From: Candidatus Gastranaerophilales bacterium
Lineage (GTDB): Bacteria > Cyanobacteriota > Vampirovibrionia > Gastranaerophilales > Gastranaerophilaceae
NCBI GenBank assembly: GCA_944327245.1
Contig: CALVHD010000011.1
Span: 1 to 56,830, forward strand
DNA length: 56,830 nucleotides
Reading direction: 5' to 3'
In this document: in pieces, positions 42,700 through 51,308 of the stretch
How positions within the stretch are numbered: the first letter of the stretch is position 1
How the letters are laid out: each line of letters opens with the position of its first letter
Notes under the pieces: model-generated
Told to the model about the DNA's origin: nothing
What the model saw: only the letters and a program-made list of their open reading frames with translations
Databases searched by the model: none
Position numbers and translations under genes: made by a program

Positions 42700-44232
42700 T
42701 TATTTATTTTCTTCTGTAATAAAGATTTTTTTACCTAAACTAAATCTTTTACAATAATCTATTAAGTCGTCTTTAACATCTGAACATAATATGTATAGAG
42801 CTATAATGTTTGGTACGCACATTGCAATCATCATAGCATCTGTTATTTCAATTACTGATTTAACATTCATAACCGAACCGATTACTATGAATACGCAATA
42901 AATAAGATTAAATGCAAGTGCTCTTTTTTTGCCTTCTCCAAAAAGAAACGTCCAAGCTTTTTGTCCATAATATGCCCAAGAAATTAGAGTTGAAATTGCA
43001 AACATTATGGCAATCACGGATAAAATAATCGGGAAAAAGGGAATTACGGATTGAAAAGCTCTTGAAGCAAGTTCAATTCCTGAGATTTCTTGAGCCGCAT
43101 GGGTGCAAGCTCCTGAAAATATGATTGCAAAAGAAGTAAACAAGCATAAGATTCCTGTTAAAAATGTTTCTAATAGAGCAACAAAGCCTTGTGAAACCGC
43201 TTCTTTTGTTTGCGCTGCAGCATACACAATTGCTGCCGCTCCTGTTCCTGCTTCGTTACATTGAACAGAGCGCCTCAAACCTATTATTATTGTTCCGAAA
43301 ACTCCGCCTGCAACCGCTGTCGGATGGAATGCTTCTTTTAAAATTAACAGGATTGCGCTGGGAATATGAACTATATTGGCGCATATTACAATTAAGCCTG
43401 AAATAATGTACATAGCGCACATTGTAGGAACTAAAATCGTTGTAATTTTAGCTATGCTTTTTATGCCTCCAACAGTAACAAGTCCTATCAATATTGCTAT
43501 TGCAAGCCCTACAAGCCAAGCACATCCGTTCAATATACTGTCGGCACCCCCTGTCATAAATATTATCTGACGAGTAGACTGATTAACTTGAATCATGTTT
43601 CCGCCTGTTATACCTCCGCCGATACACAAGATTGCAAATAAAATAGATAAAGGCTGACCAAGCCATCTTAGTTTTTTTCTTGTTAAACCATGGGCGATAT
43701 AGTGCATGGGTCCGCCGGAGATTGAGCCGTCTTCATTAAATCTTCTGTATTTAACAGCTAATGTTGCTTCAATGAATTTTATTGACATACCTAAAAGTGC
43801 GCCTGCAAAAATCCAAAATGCGGCTCCGGGGCCTCCTATGGAAATTGAAATGGCAACACCTGCAATTGAGCCTATGCCGATTGTGCCTGAAAGAGCTGTT
43901 GCTAATGCTTGAAATGAAGATACTTCACCGCAATTGTTTGATGTATCTCCGTTTGAGTGTTTAGATGGTTTTATTATAAGTTCGATTGCATGCTTAAAAC
44001 CCCAAATGCATATTCCTCTAAAATAAATTGTAAAGAATATTCCGGCAAATAGTATCCAAAAGATGATTAAAGGAACTTTATTTCCAAAAAAGTTAATAGG
44101 ATAAAAAATTACACTTGCAATAGCATCTGAAACAGGTGCTATATGTTTATCCATAAATGCATCCACGTTCATCGCTTGAGCTTTTAGTGTAAATAATAAA
44201 ATTGTCAAAAATACGCTAAATAGTTTGTTCAT
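42700..44232 (-). CDS. Sodium:alanine/glycine symporter (AGCS family)
   Basis: 510 residues with about ten membrane helices. AGCS signature GGPGAAFWIFAGALLGM (about 132-148), FQALATALSGTIGIGSIAGVA (about 106-126) and VFGTIIIGLRRSVQCNEAGTG. Takes up alanine or glycine with sodium. An extra N-terminal hydrophobic segment (about 3-18, ending at KAQAM) may be a signal peptide or helix not usual in short members. The C-terminus ends in a cytoplasmic tail. Alone on the minus strand. Confidence 0.95.
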   Translation of the reverse strand: MNKLFSVFLTILLFTLKAQAMNVDAFMDKHIAPVSDAIASVIFYPINFFGNKVPLIIFWILFAGIFFTIYFRGICIWGFKHAIELIIKPSKHSNGDTSNNCGEVSSFQALATALSGTIGIGSIAGVAISISIGGPGAAFWIFAGALLGMSIKFIEATLAVKYRRFNEDGSISGGPMHYIAHGLTRKKLRWLGQPLSILFAILCIGGGITGGNMIQVNQSTRQIIFMTGGADSILNGCAWLVGLAIAILIGLVTVGGIKSIAKITTILVPTMCAMYIISGLIVICANIVHIPSAILLILKEAFHPTAVAGGVFGTIIIGLRRSVQCNEAGTGAAAIVYAAAQTKEAVSQGFVALLETFLTGILCLFTSFAIIFSGACTHAAQEISGIELASRAFQSVIPFFPIILSVIAIMFAISTLISWAYYGQKAWTFLFGEGKKRALAFNLIYCVFIVIGSVMNVKSVIEITDAMMIAMCVPNIIALYILCSDVKDDLIDYCKRFSLGKKIFITEENK

Positions 44233-44384
44233 CCTGTAATAAACCCTTTCTAGTTTTTTGGGGCAGATTTATATTATCAAGAACAAATTAAAAACACCAT
44301 TTTATGAACTTACATTTTAACATTTTGTAAATAACTTGCTTTTTAAATTTGTTCAAAAAAGCGTTTTATATTATTCTATTGTGT

Positions 44385-45155
44385 ATGAAATTAGTATTTA
44401 AAATGTTGATTTTGTTAGTTTGTTTTTTTAGTTTAACTGCTTTTTCAAAAGAAGTTAAATTTATTCATATTACAGACATTAATTTAAATACAAAAAATGC
44501 TTATTTGCTTCAAAAAACAGTTAAAGAAATTAATCAATATTCTGATATTGATTTTGTGGTTTTTGGCGGAAATAATATTGCAAAAGCAAATATAGATAAT
44601 TTGAACACTTTTTTATATCTTTTAAAAAAAGTAAATAAAAAATGTTATGTTCTTTTGGGTTCAAATGATGTTTTTGCTTCAAACGGAATTGATAAAAATT
44701 ATTATCTGAAAAGAGTGAAAAGAGCATTGTTTTTTAGACATAGCGATAAACCCAATTATGTATTTAAGAAAAACGGATATGTGTTTGTGGTTATGGACGG
44801 ATCTAAAGAGTATTTTCAATCAACAAACGGTTATTACACAAAAACAGAGCTTGATTGGTTAGATAAAACTTTAAGTAAATATGAAAATAATGACGTTGTG
44901 ATTTTACAGCATTTCCCGATTACCATTGCAAAATCTCAGTGGCTTCAAACTGCAAAAATAGATGAATATATTAAAGTTTTAATGAAACATAAAAATGTAA
45001 AAATGATAGTTTGCGGTCATTATGGTGATAATGATGAGAAAAAAATCCATGGAATTTATAATATAATTACGGAAAGTTATTCTGAAAATTGTGCATATAA
45101 AATCATTGATATGGATTTAGATGATGATTATGTTGCTACATTTTTAGTTAAATAG
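44385..45155 (+). CDS. Secreted calcineurin-like phosphoesterase with degraded metal motifs
   Basis: 256 residues from the ATG at 44385 (a TTG at 44349 would add 12 residues). Signal peptide about 1-20 (LILLVCFFSLTAFS-KE). The phosphoesterase fold is clear: FIHITDINL, FVVFGGNNIA, VLLGSNDVF, VILQHFPI, and MIVCGHYGDND. However several ligands differ: ITDIN in place of DxH, GGNN in place of GDxxD, and GSND in place of GNHD/E. Metal binding may be altered or lost. TATTCT (44372-44377) 7 nt before the ATG and no ribosome binding site suggest a leaderless mRNA. Confidence 0.8.
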   Translation: MKLVFKMLILLVCFFSLTAFSKEVKFIHITDINLNTKNAYLLQKTVKEINQYSDIDFVVFGGNNIAKANIDNLNTFLYLLKKVNKKCYVLLGSNDVFASNGIDKNYYLKRVKRALFFRHSDKPNYVFKKNGYVFVVMDGSKEYFQSTNGYYTKTELDWLDKTLSKYENNDVVILQHFPITIAKSQWLQTAKIDEYIKVLMKHKNVKMIVCGHYGDNDEKKIHGIYNIITESYSENCAYKIIDMDLDDDYVATFLVK

Positions 45156-45192
45156 AAAATATTAAGTTTTCTAAAAATTAATTTATTGAGAT

Positions 45193-45232
45193 AAAAAAAT
45201 TGTGGTTTTTTTAAAAAAATCACAATTTTTTT
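45193..45232 (+). terminator. Rho-independent terminator
   Basis: A-run, ATTGTG stem, CACAAT and T-run (AAAAAAATTGTG...CACAATTTTTTT) after the phosphoesterase gene. The stem is AT-rich but long. No other genes lie between it and the glnA promoter. Confidence 0.7.
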
Positions 45233-45336
45233 AAAAAATATCTAAAAAGATATTAAATTTATATAAAAAAATCTCTCTTTTTTTAATTTTTCATATATTA
45301 TTTTACAATCAAGTTTTTGTTTATTCGTATTGCTTT

Positions 45337-45364
45337 TTGACAAATTAGCAGGTTCGAATAAAAT
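45337..45364 (+). promoter_or_regulatory. glnA: glnA promoter
   Basis: Perfect -35 TTGACA (45337-45342), 16-nt spacer, TAAAAT (45359-45364), 29 nt before the glnA ATG. I see no NtcA-type GTA-N8-TAC site overlapping it. The -10 region TCGAATAAAAT also occurs before the zinc-ribbon gene. Confidence 0.6.
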
Positions 45365-45393
45365 AAAAGCAAACAGCTATTTAAGGAGGAAAT

Positions 45394-46734
45394 ATGGCAG
45401 ATACCAAATCAAAAAAAGAAAAAATCGTGAAATTGTGCGAAGAAAACAACGTAGGTTTCATTAGGCTTCAATTTTGTGATATTAACGGAACAATCAAAAA
45501 TCTTTGTTTACCGATAAGTCAATTAAATAAAGTTTTGAATAATGAAATTATGCTGGATGGTTCTTCCATTAAGGGTTTTAGAAGTATAGAAACATCTGAT
45601 ATGTATTTCTTCCCTGATCTTGATACTTTTACAATTTTGCCTTGGTGTGAAAGAGATGGCGAAAATGTTGCAAGAATTATTTGTGATATTCACAATGCTG
45701 ACGGCACTCCTTTTGAGGGCTGCCCAAGATGTAACCTGAAAAGAATGATTGCAAGAGCTGAAAAATTGGGCTATAAGATGAATGTTGGTCCTGAAGCTGA
45801 ATTTTTTATTTTTGAATTAGATGAAAAAGGTCAAGCAACTACGATCCCGCACGATAAAGGCGGATATTATGATGCTGCTCCTACTGATTTAGCTGAGGAT
45901 ATAAGACGTGATATAGTTGGCACTTTGGAAGCTATGGATTTTGAAATTGAAGCTTCACACCATGAGGTTGCCGATGGTCAACATGAAATTGATTTTAAAT
46001 ATGCGGATGCTCTAACTACTGCAGATAATATTATTACATTTAAATATGTAGTTAAAAGTGTGGCTGCTGAATATGGCGTGCATGCAACATTTATGCCAAA
46101 ACCAATTTTTGGAATTAATGGTTCTGGCATGCACTGTAATCTATCTTTATTTAAAGACGGTAAAAATGTTTTCTATGCTCCTGATAGAGATTTTCAACTG
46201 TCAAAAGAAGCGCTGTATTCAATTGGCGGTGTTTTAAAGCATGTAAAATCTTTTACGGCAATTACAAACCCTATTGTAAACAGCTATAAAAGGCTTGTTC
46301 CCGGATACGAAGCTCCTGTTTATCTTGCGTGGAGCTTAGCTAATCGCTCGGCTTTAATTAGAGTTCCGGCAAAACGTGGAATTGCAACAAGAATTGAATT
46401 GCGTTCTCCTGACCCGTCTTGTAATCCATATTTAGCTTTGGCTGCAATTTTAGGCGCAATATTAGATGGCATTGAAAATAAAATTGAACCGCCATTGCAA
46501 GTTGAAGAAAATATCTATGAAATGACTCCAAGGGAATTAAAAAAAGCAAAAATTGATTCGCTTCCCGGAACATTGATTGAAGCAGTTGAGCTTTTAGAAA
46601 AAGATGAAGTTGTTAAAGATGCCCTCGGAGAGCATATTTTAAATGAATTTGTAACAGCAAAAAATATTGAATGGGATAAATATAGAACAAACGTTACCAA
46701 GTGGGAACTTGATTCATATTTAGACAGTTATTAA
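45394..46734 (+). CDS. glnA: Glutamine synthetase type I
   Basis: 446 residues. [18 protein letters not shown], the catalytic [14 protein letters not shown], the ATP-binding [18 protein letters not shown] and the C-terminal [20 protein letters not shown]. Assembles glutamine from glutamate, ammonia and ATP. The length and the [11 protein letters not shown] segment lacking a Tyr adenylylation loop (NLYDLP) point to the GSI-alpha form, not regulated by adenylylation. Very strong AAGGAGG site. Monocistronic with terminator 46738. Confidence 0.97.
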   Translation: MADTKSKKEKIVKLCEENNVGFIRLQFCDINGTIKNLCLPISQLNKVLNNEIMLDGSSIKGFRSIETSDMYFFPDLDTFTILPWCERDGENVARIICDIHNADGTPFEGCPRCNLKRMIARAEKLGYKMNVGPEAEFFIFELDEKGQATTIPHDKGGYYDAAPTDLAEDIRRDIVGTLEAMDFEIEASHHEVADGQHEIDFKYADALTTADNIITFKYVVKSVAAEYGVHATFMPKPIFGINGSGMHCNLSLFKDGKNVFYAPDRDFQLSKEALYSIGGVLKHVKSFTAITNPIVNSYKRLVPGYEAPVYLAWSLANRSALIRVPAKRGIATRIELRSPDPSCNPYLALAAILGAILDGIENKIEPPLQVEENIYEMTPRELKKAKIDSLPGTLIEAVELLEKDEVVKDALGEHILNEFVTAKNIEWDKYRTNVTKWELDSYLDSY

Positions 46735-46737
46735 TTT

Positions 46738-46764
46738 AAAAGGCGGAGTTAATCTCCGCCTTTT
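46738..46764. terminator. Bidirectional terminator after glnA
   Basis: AAAAGGCGGAG-TTAAT-CTCCGCCTTTT, a strong GC-rich stem with U-run. It lies right after the glnA stop and overlaps the end of the convergent alpha-oxoamine synthase gene. Confidence 0.9.
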
Positions 46765-48031
46765 AAATAATTTGATATTCTTTTCCTTTATTTATTATTA
46801 ATTGCGCAGCAACATCAAGCTGATGATAGCTTAAATCTTTCATAACACAGAGCCTTAGACGACATTCTTTTCTTCTTGTGGCCGGATAAGTTACGATATT
46901 AACATAAACACCTTGTAGTCTTAGTTCTTGATATAGCTTGAATAATTTTTTTTCGTCATATATCATAACAGGAATTATTGCACTTTGTGTGTTACCTAGA
47001 GTAAACCCTGCTTTTAGAAGTTTATTTTTTAAATAGTCTGTTTTTTGCATTAATTCACTTCTTCCTGCCTTGTCTTTTTCAAGGAGTTTAAAAACTTCAA
47101 TCAATCCACCTGCAACTGAAGCAGGAAGGGCAGTTGAGAAAAAGTATGTTCTTGCATACAGCCTTAAATATTGAACTATTTCTTTTTTGGCTGCACAATA
47201 CCCGCCTAAACCCCCTGGAGCCTTAGATAACATGCCGACATTCAGATCGATTTTATCTTGAACATTATAAAACTGTGCACTTCCTCTGCCTGTTTTTCCA
47301 ACAATACCAATGCCATGGGCATCATCTACCATAACTTTGCATTTATATTTTTGAGCTAAAGATGTAATTTTATCAAGACGCGCAATATCGCCATCCATAG
47401 AAAATACGCCGTCTGTGATTATTAATCTGCCTGTGATATTATCGGGTATTCTGTCTAAAATGCGCTCTAAATATTTCATGTTGCCATGGGGAAACACTTT
47501 AATTTGTGCACCTGATAATTGACAGCCGTCATATATTGAAGCGTGGTTTGCACTGTCGTTGATAATTATATCTTCACTGTTGCATAATGCTGAAATAACC
47601 CCGATATTTGTGCCGTATCCTGACGGAAAAACAATTGAATCTTCGCAATCATAAAACATTGCAATTCTTGCTTCCAATTCCTTATGTAAGTCGCAAATTC
47701 CTGCATAATTTGATACTGCGCCCATTCCCATACCAAATTTTTCAACCGCCTTTTTTGCTGCTTCAACAACTTTAGGATGATTGGCGATATTTAAGTAAGA
47801 ATTTGAACCAAGCATAATGACATCATGGCAAAATCCGTCTTTTTCTTTTAGTTTGACTACGGGAGATAATTTATTTAAACTTACCATACCGAGAGCTTCG
47901 TTTCCTGTTAAAATACCGCTTTTTAGAATTTTATCAACTCTCTTTGCTTTTTCAAATAAATCTTCTTTTTCTTGAGTGTGAACAAAATTTTCAAATTTAA
48001 TGTTCATTATTTCAGTTTCGGATATAGACAA
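46763..48031 (-). CDS. Alpha-oxoamine synthase family (KBL/AONS/SPT-like) PLP enzyme
   Basis: 422 residues. PLP-binding features of the family: MLGSNSYLNIANHPKV (73-88), aromatic/His stacking region NHASIYDGC, Asp236/His239 (VDDAHGIG) and Schiff-base Lys270 (NVGMLSKAPGGLGGY). It condenses an amino acid with an acyl-CoA/ACP; candidates are serine palmitoyltransferase, 2-amino-3-oxobutyrate ligase or 8-amino-7-oxononanoate synthase, which sequence by eye cannot separate. A TTG at 48031 is supported by AAAGG upstream; an ATG at 48007 is the alternative. Divergent from waaA. Confidence 0.88.
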   Translation of the reverse strand: MSISETEIMNIKFENFVHTQEKEDLFEKAKRVDKILKSGILTGNEALGMVSLNKLSPVVKLKEKDGFCHDVIMLGSNSYLNIANHPKVVEAAKKAVEKFGMGMGAVSNYAGICDLHKELEARIAMFYDCEDSIVFPSGYGTNIGVISALCNSEDIIINDSANHASIYDGCQLSGAQIKVFPHGNMKYLERILDRIPDNITGRLIITDGVFSMDGDIARLDKITSLAQKYKCKVMVDDAHGIGIVGKTGRGSAQFYNVQDKIDLNVGMLSKAPGGLGGYCAAKKEIVQYLRLYARTYFFSTALPASVAGGLIEVFKLLEKDKAGRSELMQKTDYLKNKLLKAGFTLGNTQSAIIPVMIYDEKKLFKLYQELRLQGVYVNIVTYPATRRKECRLRLCVMKDLSYHQLDVAAQLIINKGKEYQII

Positions 48032-48139
48032 AATTGTACCTTTCTATTTAGTCAAATAAATTATATAAATTTTAATTTATATATAAAATAGACAATAAGC
48101 TAATATAGTGCTATTATAAATTTCTTATAGGAGTGTCTA

Positions 48140-49411
48140 ATGTTAAATAATATGTTTGAAAAATTATGTTTTAATGTTTATAAGTCAGTCAGCCCAAATG
48201 CTCTTAAAGCTATTATTCCTTTTGTGGATATAATAAGAAAAATAAATAATAAACCTCAAATACCGCTTAAAGAAAAATTGGCAGAGATTGATTTTCCTGA
48301 TTTATCAAATGAAAAGGTAGTTTTAATCCATGGCGTTTCTGTTGGCGAAGTTTTGTCTTTGGAAAATTTAATTAAAAAAATGAAAAATGCTTTTCCTGAA
48401 ATTAAGTTGGTTATAACAACAGGAACAGTTACAGGTCAGGAGTTAGCAAAGAAAAAATATTCTGAAATTGCCGATTTTATAACTTATTTTCCGCTTGATG
48501 CATATAAAACGGTTGAAAAATTTATTGAAGCGATTAATCCTAAAGTTATATTAATAGCTGAAACAGAACTATGGCCCAATTTTTCATATTGCGCTAAACA
48601 AAAAAATATTCCTTTATATATTATTAACGGAAGAATTTCAGATAAATCATATCCGAGTTATTTGAAAATCAAAGGGTTTTTATCTATTATTTTAGATTGT
48701 TACGAAGGTATTTTTTGTCAAAGTGAGTTAGATAAAGAAAGATTTATTTCAATTGGTGCAAAGGCTGATAAAACATCGGTTATGAAAAATTTGAAATTTG
48801 AAATTGATAAAAAAAATTGCGACATAGATTTAAAACAAGAAGGCTTTAAAGTTTTAATTGCAGGGTCAACCCATAAAGGCGAAGATGAGATTGTTTTAGA
48901 GCAATATAAGAAACTGAAGAAAAATGTACCAAATTTAAAACTTATTATTGCCCCAAGACATTTAACAAGGCTTGATGAAGTCATAGAATTAACTAAAAAT
49001 TCAGGCTTTAGCTTTGGTTTAAGAACAAAAGAAGATAATTTTTTAAATAACGATATAATTATTTTGGATACTTTAGGGGAATTATCTAAAATTTATAACA
49101 TAGTTGATGTTGCTTTTATTGGCGGCAGCTTTAACAAAACAGGCGGTCATAATCCTCTGGAAGCTACGATATATTCTAAGCCGACAATTTCAGGGCCTTC
49201 TATTAAAAATTTTAGAGATATTTATTCAATTTTAGAGCGTGAGGCTGCTTCTTTTGTGGTTAAAAATGAAGCGGAATTTTATAATACATTAGAAAAATTA
49301 TTCACTGATGATGAATTTTATTCTAAGATTTCAAATAATTGTTTGAATTGTTTTAATAATCAACAAGGTGCATCTCAGTTTGTTATTGAAAAATTAAAAA
49401 AGGTGTTATAA
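48140..49411 (+). CDS. waaA: 3-deoxy-D-manno-octulosonic acid transferase WaaA (KdtA)
   Basis: 423 residues, GT-B fold. N-terminal helix for membrane association, HGVSVGEVLSLENLI (64-78), TTGTVTGQELAKK, AETELWPNF (about 140-148), GRISDKSYPSYLKI, and the C-terminal CMP-Kdo site with GGSFNKTGGHNPLEAT. Adds Kdo to lipid A precursor, which implies an outer membrane with lipopolysaccharide. AGGAG precedes the ATG. The adjacent alpha-oxoamine synthase is divergent. Confidence 0.95.
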   Translation: MLNNMFEKLCFNVYKSVSPNALKAIIPFVDIIRKINNKPQIPLKEKLAEIDFPDLSNEKVVLIHGVSVGEVLSLENLIKKMKNAFPEIKLVITTGTVTGQELAKKKYSEIADFITYFPLDAYKTVEKFIEAINPKVILIAETELWPNFSYCAKQKNIPLYIINGRISDKSYPSYLKIKGFLSIILDCYEGIFCQSELDKERFISIGAKADKTSVMKNLKFEIDKKNCDIDLKQEGFKVLIAGSTHKGEDEIVLEQYKKLKKNVPNLKLIIAPRHLTRLDEVIELTKNSGFSFGLRTKEDNFLNNDIIILDTLGELSKIYNIVDVAFIGGSFNKTGGHNPLEATIYSKPTISGPSIKNFRDIYSILEREAASFVVKNEAEFYNTLEKLFTDDEFYSKISNNCLNCFNNQQGASQFVIEKLKKVL

Positions 49412-49432
49412 AAATTTAAAATGAGGAATTAA

Positions 49433-49535
49433 TATAATACCGGGTTGACGTTCGTGGAGATAAAAGCCCTCGACTGCTCCCGATGAAGATTAATTGTTTA
49501 ATCTATGATTAAAAGCTCCCTTTAAGGGAGCTTTT
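49433..49535 (+). ncRNA. Candidate small RNA, or structured 3' region after waaA
   Basis: About 100 nt between waaA and the convergent lipoprotein gene, richer in G+C than its surroundings. It has TATAAT at 49433-49438 followed by a CGGGTTGA segment that can pair with TCGACTGCTCCCG (the two outer arms CGGG/CCCG and GTTGA/TCGAC). It ends in a perfect terminator AAAAGCTCCC-TTTAA-GGGAGCTTTT (49511-49535). I do not recognise SRP, 6S, tmRNA or a standard riboswitch. It could also be waaA's 3' UTR. Confidence 0.4.
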
Positions 49536-49541
49536 TAGATT

Positions 49542-50567
49542 TTATTTGTTTAAGTCTTTTAAATCTTTAATTTTTAGAGCTAAATACGGGTCGTTTTTGT
49601 CTGTATCAATTAAAAACATTGCAAATGTTTTATCAAAATTAAAGTGTCTTGGAGTTGTCTGAATTGGCATAGCCATACATTTTGTCATAAGAGCTGCCTC
49701 AGATTTAACTTTTGCGCCTTTATTGTTTAGTTCAAGTTGTATTGTTTCAATAGCTTCAGAGAAATATAAATCTGTTCCTTTAATTTGTTTGTTGCATAAT
49801 TCAGGGTATTTTCTTTGGCTGTTGATAACAAGATTTGGAACTTTAAGTGTATCGTTAGGGTTGAAAATTTCACCTTCTTTATATTCTTTTTGTTTTTTTA
49901 GCATTTTAGAATATAAAGTTTTAAGATTTTTATTTTCATCTGTTCTATATAGATAAACTATATCATTAGTTTTTGTTAAAAGTTGTATAGCGTAATCATT
50001 TTCATTATTGTAGAATAAAACTCTGATGTTTTTATCTAAAATTTCATTTGAACTATTGGTAATTCCAAAGAAATCATATTGTTCATTTGAGTTATTAAAT
50101 GAAGATTTATCTAATACATCAAATTCATTCAAAAATTCAAATTCTTTTTTAAGCATTGCATAGGCATAATAGCTGCCATATCTTTTTGTCCAATCAAGAG
50201 AATCAAGAATATCTGATTTTTCATTGAATTTCTCTTTTATGTCTTTTTTAATTTTTTCTTTTGCTTCAGGTGAAGTTTCGCCATAGCTTGTATAATATGA
50301 AGATTCATTTAACATATTTTTATTAAATTCTTCATTATTAAGCGCTTTGAGTTCTTTTGTTTGTCTTTCTTTTACAAATTCAATATCTTTTTGAATGATA
50401 TTATTTTTCATATCATTAAAAACAAGTTGAAAAGTTCCAACCCAAGCTTGGTTTGGTGCTTTTGAGTCTGATGAGAATAGTGTTAAAATATCCAAATTTG
50501 AATTGGCGCAAAAACCGCACGCACTTAGTAATACGGCGCTTAGCGCTGTTAATAAGATTTTTTTCAT
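49542..50567 (-). CDS. Putative lipoprotein with serpin-like C-terminal half
   Basis: 341 residues. N-terminal lipobox LLSAC, with Cys17 the likely lipid-modified residue. The C-terminal half shows a serpin-like pattern: [36 protein letters not shown] (hinge-like), then [16 protein letters not shown], which mirrors the serpin RHFxxDxPFLFFI strand. The hinge residues are K/S, not small Ala/Thr, so inhibition is doubtful. The N-terminal half is charged and helical. AAGGAG precedes the ATG. Fold assignment is tentative. Confidence 0.6.
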   Translation of the reverse strand: MKKILLTALSAVLLSACGFCANSNLDILTLFSSDSKAPNQAWVGTFQLVFNDMKNNIIQKDIEFVKERQTKELKALNNEEFNKNMLNESSYYTSYGETSPEAKEKIKKDIKEKFNEKSDILDSLDWTKRYGSYYAYAMLKKEFEFLNEFDVLDKSSFNNSNEQYDFFGITNSSNEILDKNIRVLFYNNENDYAIQLLTKTNDIVYLYRTDENKNLKTLYSKMLKKQKEYKEGEIFNPNDTLKVPNLVINSQRKYPELCNKQIKGTDLYFSEAIETIQLELNNKGAKVKSEAALMTKCMAMPIQTTPRHFNFDKTFAMFLIDTDKNDPYLALKIKDLKDLNK

Positions 50568-50659
50568 AAATTCACTCCTTGCTGACTTATTTATAAAGTA
50601 TATACTTTGGTTTTTTTTCTGTCAAATTGATGAAGAGTTGTTTGTTTTAATGGAAAAGA

Positions 50660-51001
50660 CTAATGATCAATTTTAGTAATATCGAGCATTTTGCTTAACA
50701 TTTCATATATTAAACCCAATTGTGTGCGACTGGCAGATTTCAGAAGATTATTAATGGAATTAATTGTTTTTTCATCAGTTTTTACTTCACGAGCTATAAA
50801 AAATTTATATAGTTCTATTTCTAGTGTATCAGCTATTTTACTTAATAAAGTCAGTGATATTCTATCTTTACCAATCTCGCAATGTCCTATTGTAGACGTT
50901 TCGCAACCAACCTTTTCGGCAAGTTCTGCTTGTGTATATCCGGCGTTCACTCTTAATTCTCTAAGTCTTGCACCTATTTGTTTATCTAATTTTGTTCCCA
51001 T
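50660..51001 (-). CDS. XRE-family HTH regulator
   Basis: 113 residues from the ATG at 51001, near an AAAGGA sequence (an ATG at 51022 adds seven residues). HTH with IGARLRELRVNAGYTQAELAEKVG, STIGHCEIGK and LTLLSKIADTLEIEL. The C-terminal half (about 70-113) is helical with NNLLKSASRTQLGLIYEML, which may be a dimer domain. It resembles the 2214 regulator in size but not in the C-terminus. No partner gene; upstream is a broken small secreted-peptide gene (51089-51235). Confidence 0.85.
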   Translation of the reverse strand: MGTKLDKQIGARLRELRVNAGYTQAELAEKVGCETSTIGHCEIGKDRISLTLLSKIADTLEIELYKFFIAREVKTDEKTINSINNLLKSASRTQLGLIYEMLSKMLDITKIDH

Positions 51002-51088
51002 ACGGATTATTATCCTTTTCATTTAAAGTTAATTAAATGTTAAATATACTAATTTATATGGGTATATTTTCATGATATAATTATCAAT

Positions 51089-51235
51089 ATGTAAAAGATA
51101 TCAATAATTATTCTCATTATTCTACTAACTACAAGTGCATTTGCTCACGATAACTACACCACCATTAAAATCCCTTCACACAAACACAATGAAATAAGTT
51201 ATCAAATGACTGGTAGTATAACTTGGGTTTATTGA
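51089..51235 (+). pseudogene. Relic of a small secreted peptide gene with a stop at codon 2
   Basis: Reads ATG, TAA, then a continuous frame to TGA at 51233-51235 encoding KISIIILIILLTTSAFA (signal-peptide-like, with an SAFA-HD cleavage site) and a mature tail of about 29 residues (HDNYTTIKIPSHKHNE...). A single base change in codon 2 (AAA to TAA) would explain it. No ribosome binding site is obvious, and it may be a fragment of a longer lost gene. Confidence 0.45.
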
Positions 51236-51308
51236 AACGTATCTTAATCTGCAATCTTTTTATACATTTTTTAATAATATATCGTATTTTTTATGTTAAA
51301 ATCATTCT

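Noticed and set aside
49433-49535. SRP RNA, 6S RNA or known riboswitch
   Set aside because: I looked for the GGAA tetraloop region of SRP RNA, the 6S bubble and common riboswitch cores and found none, so I left it unassigned.
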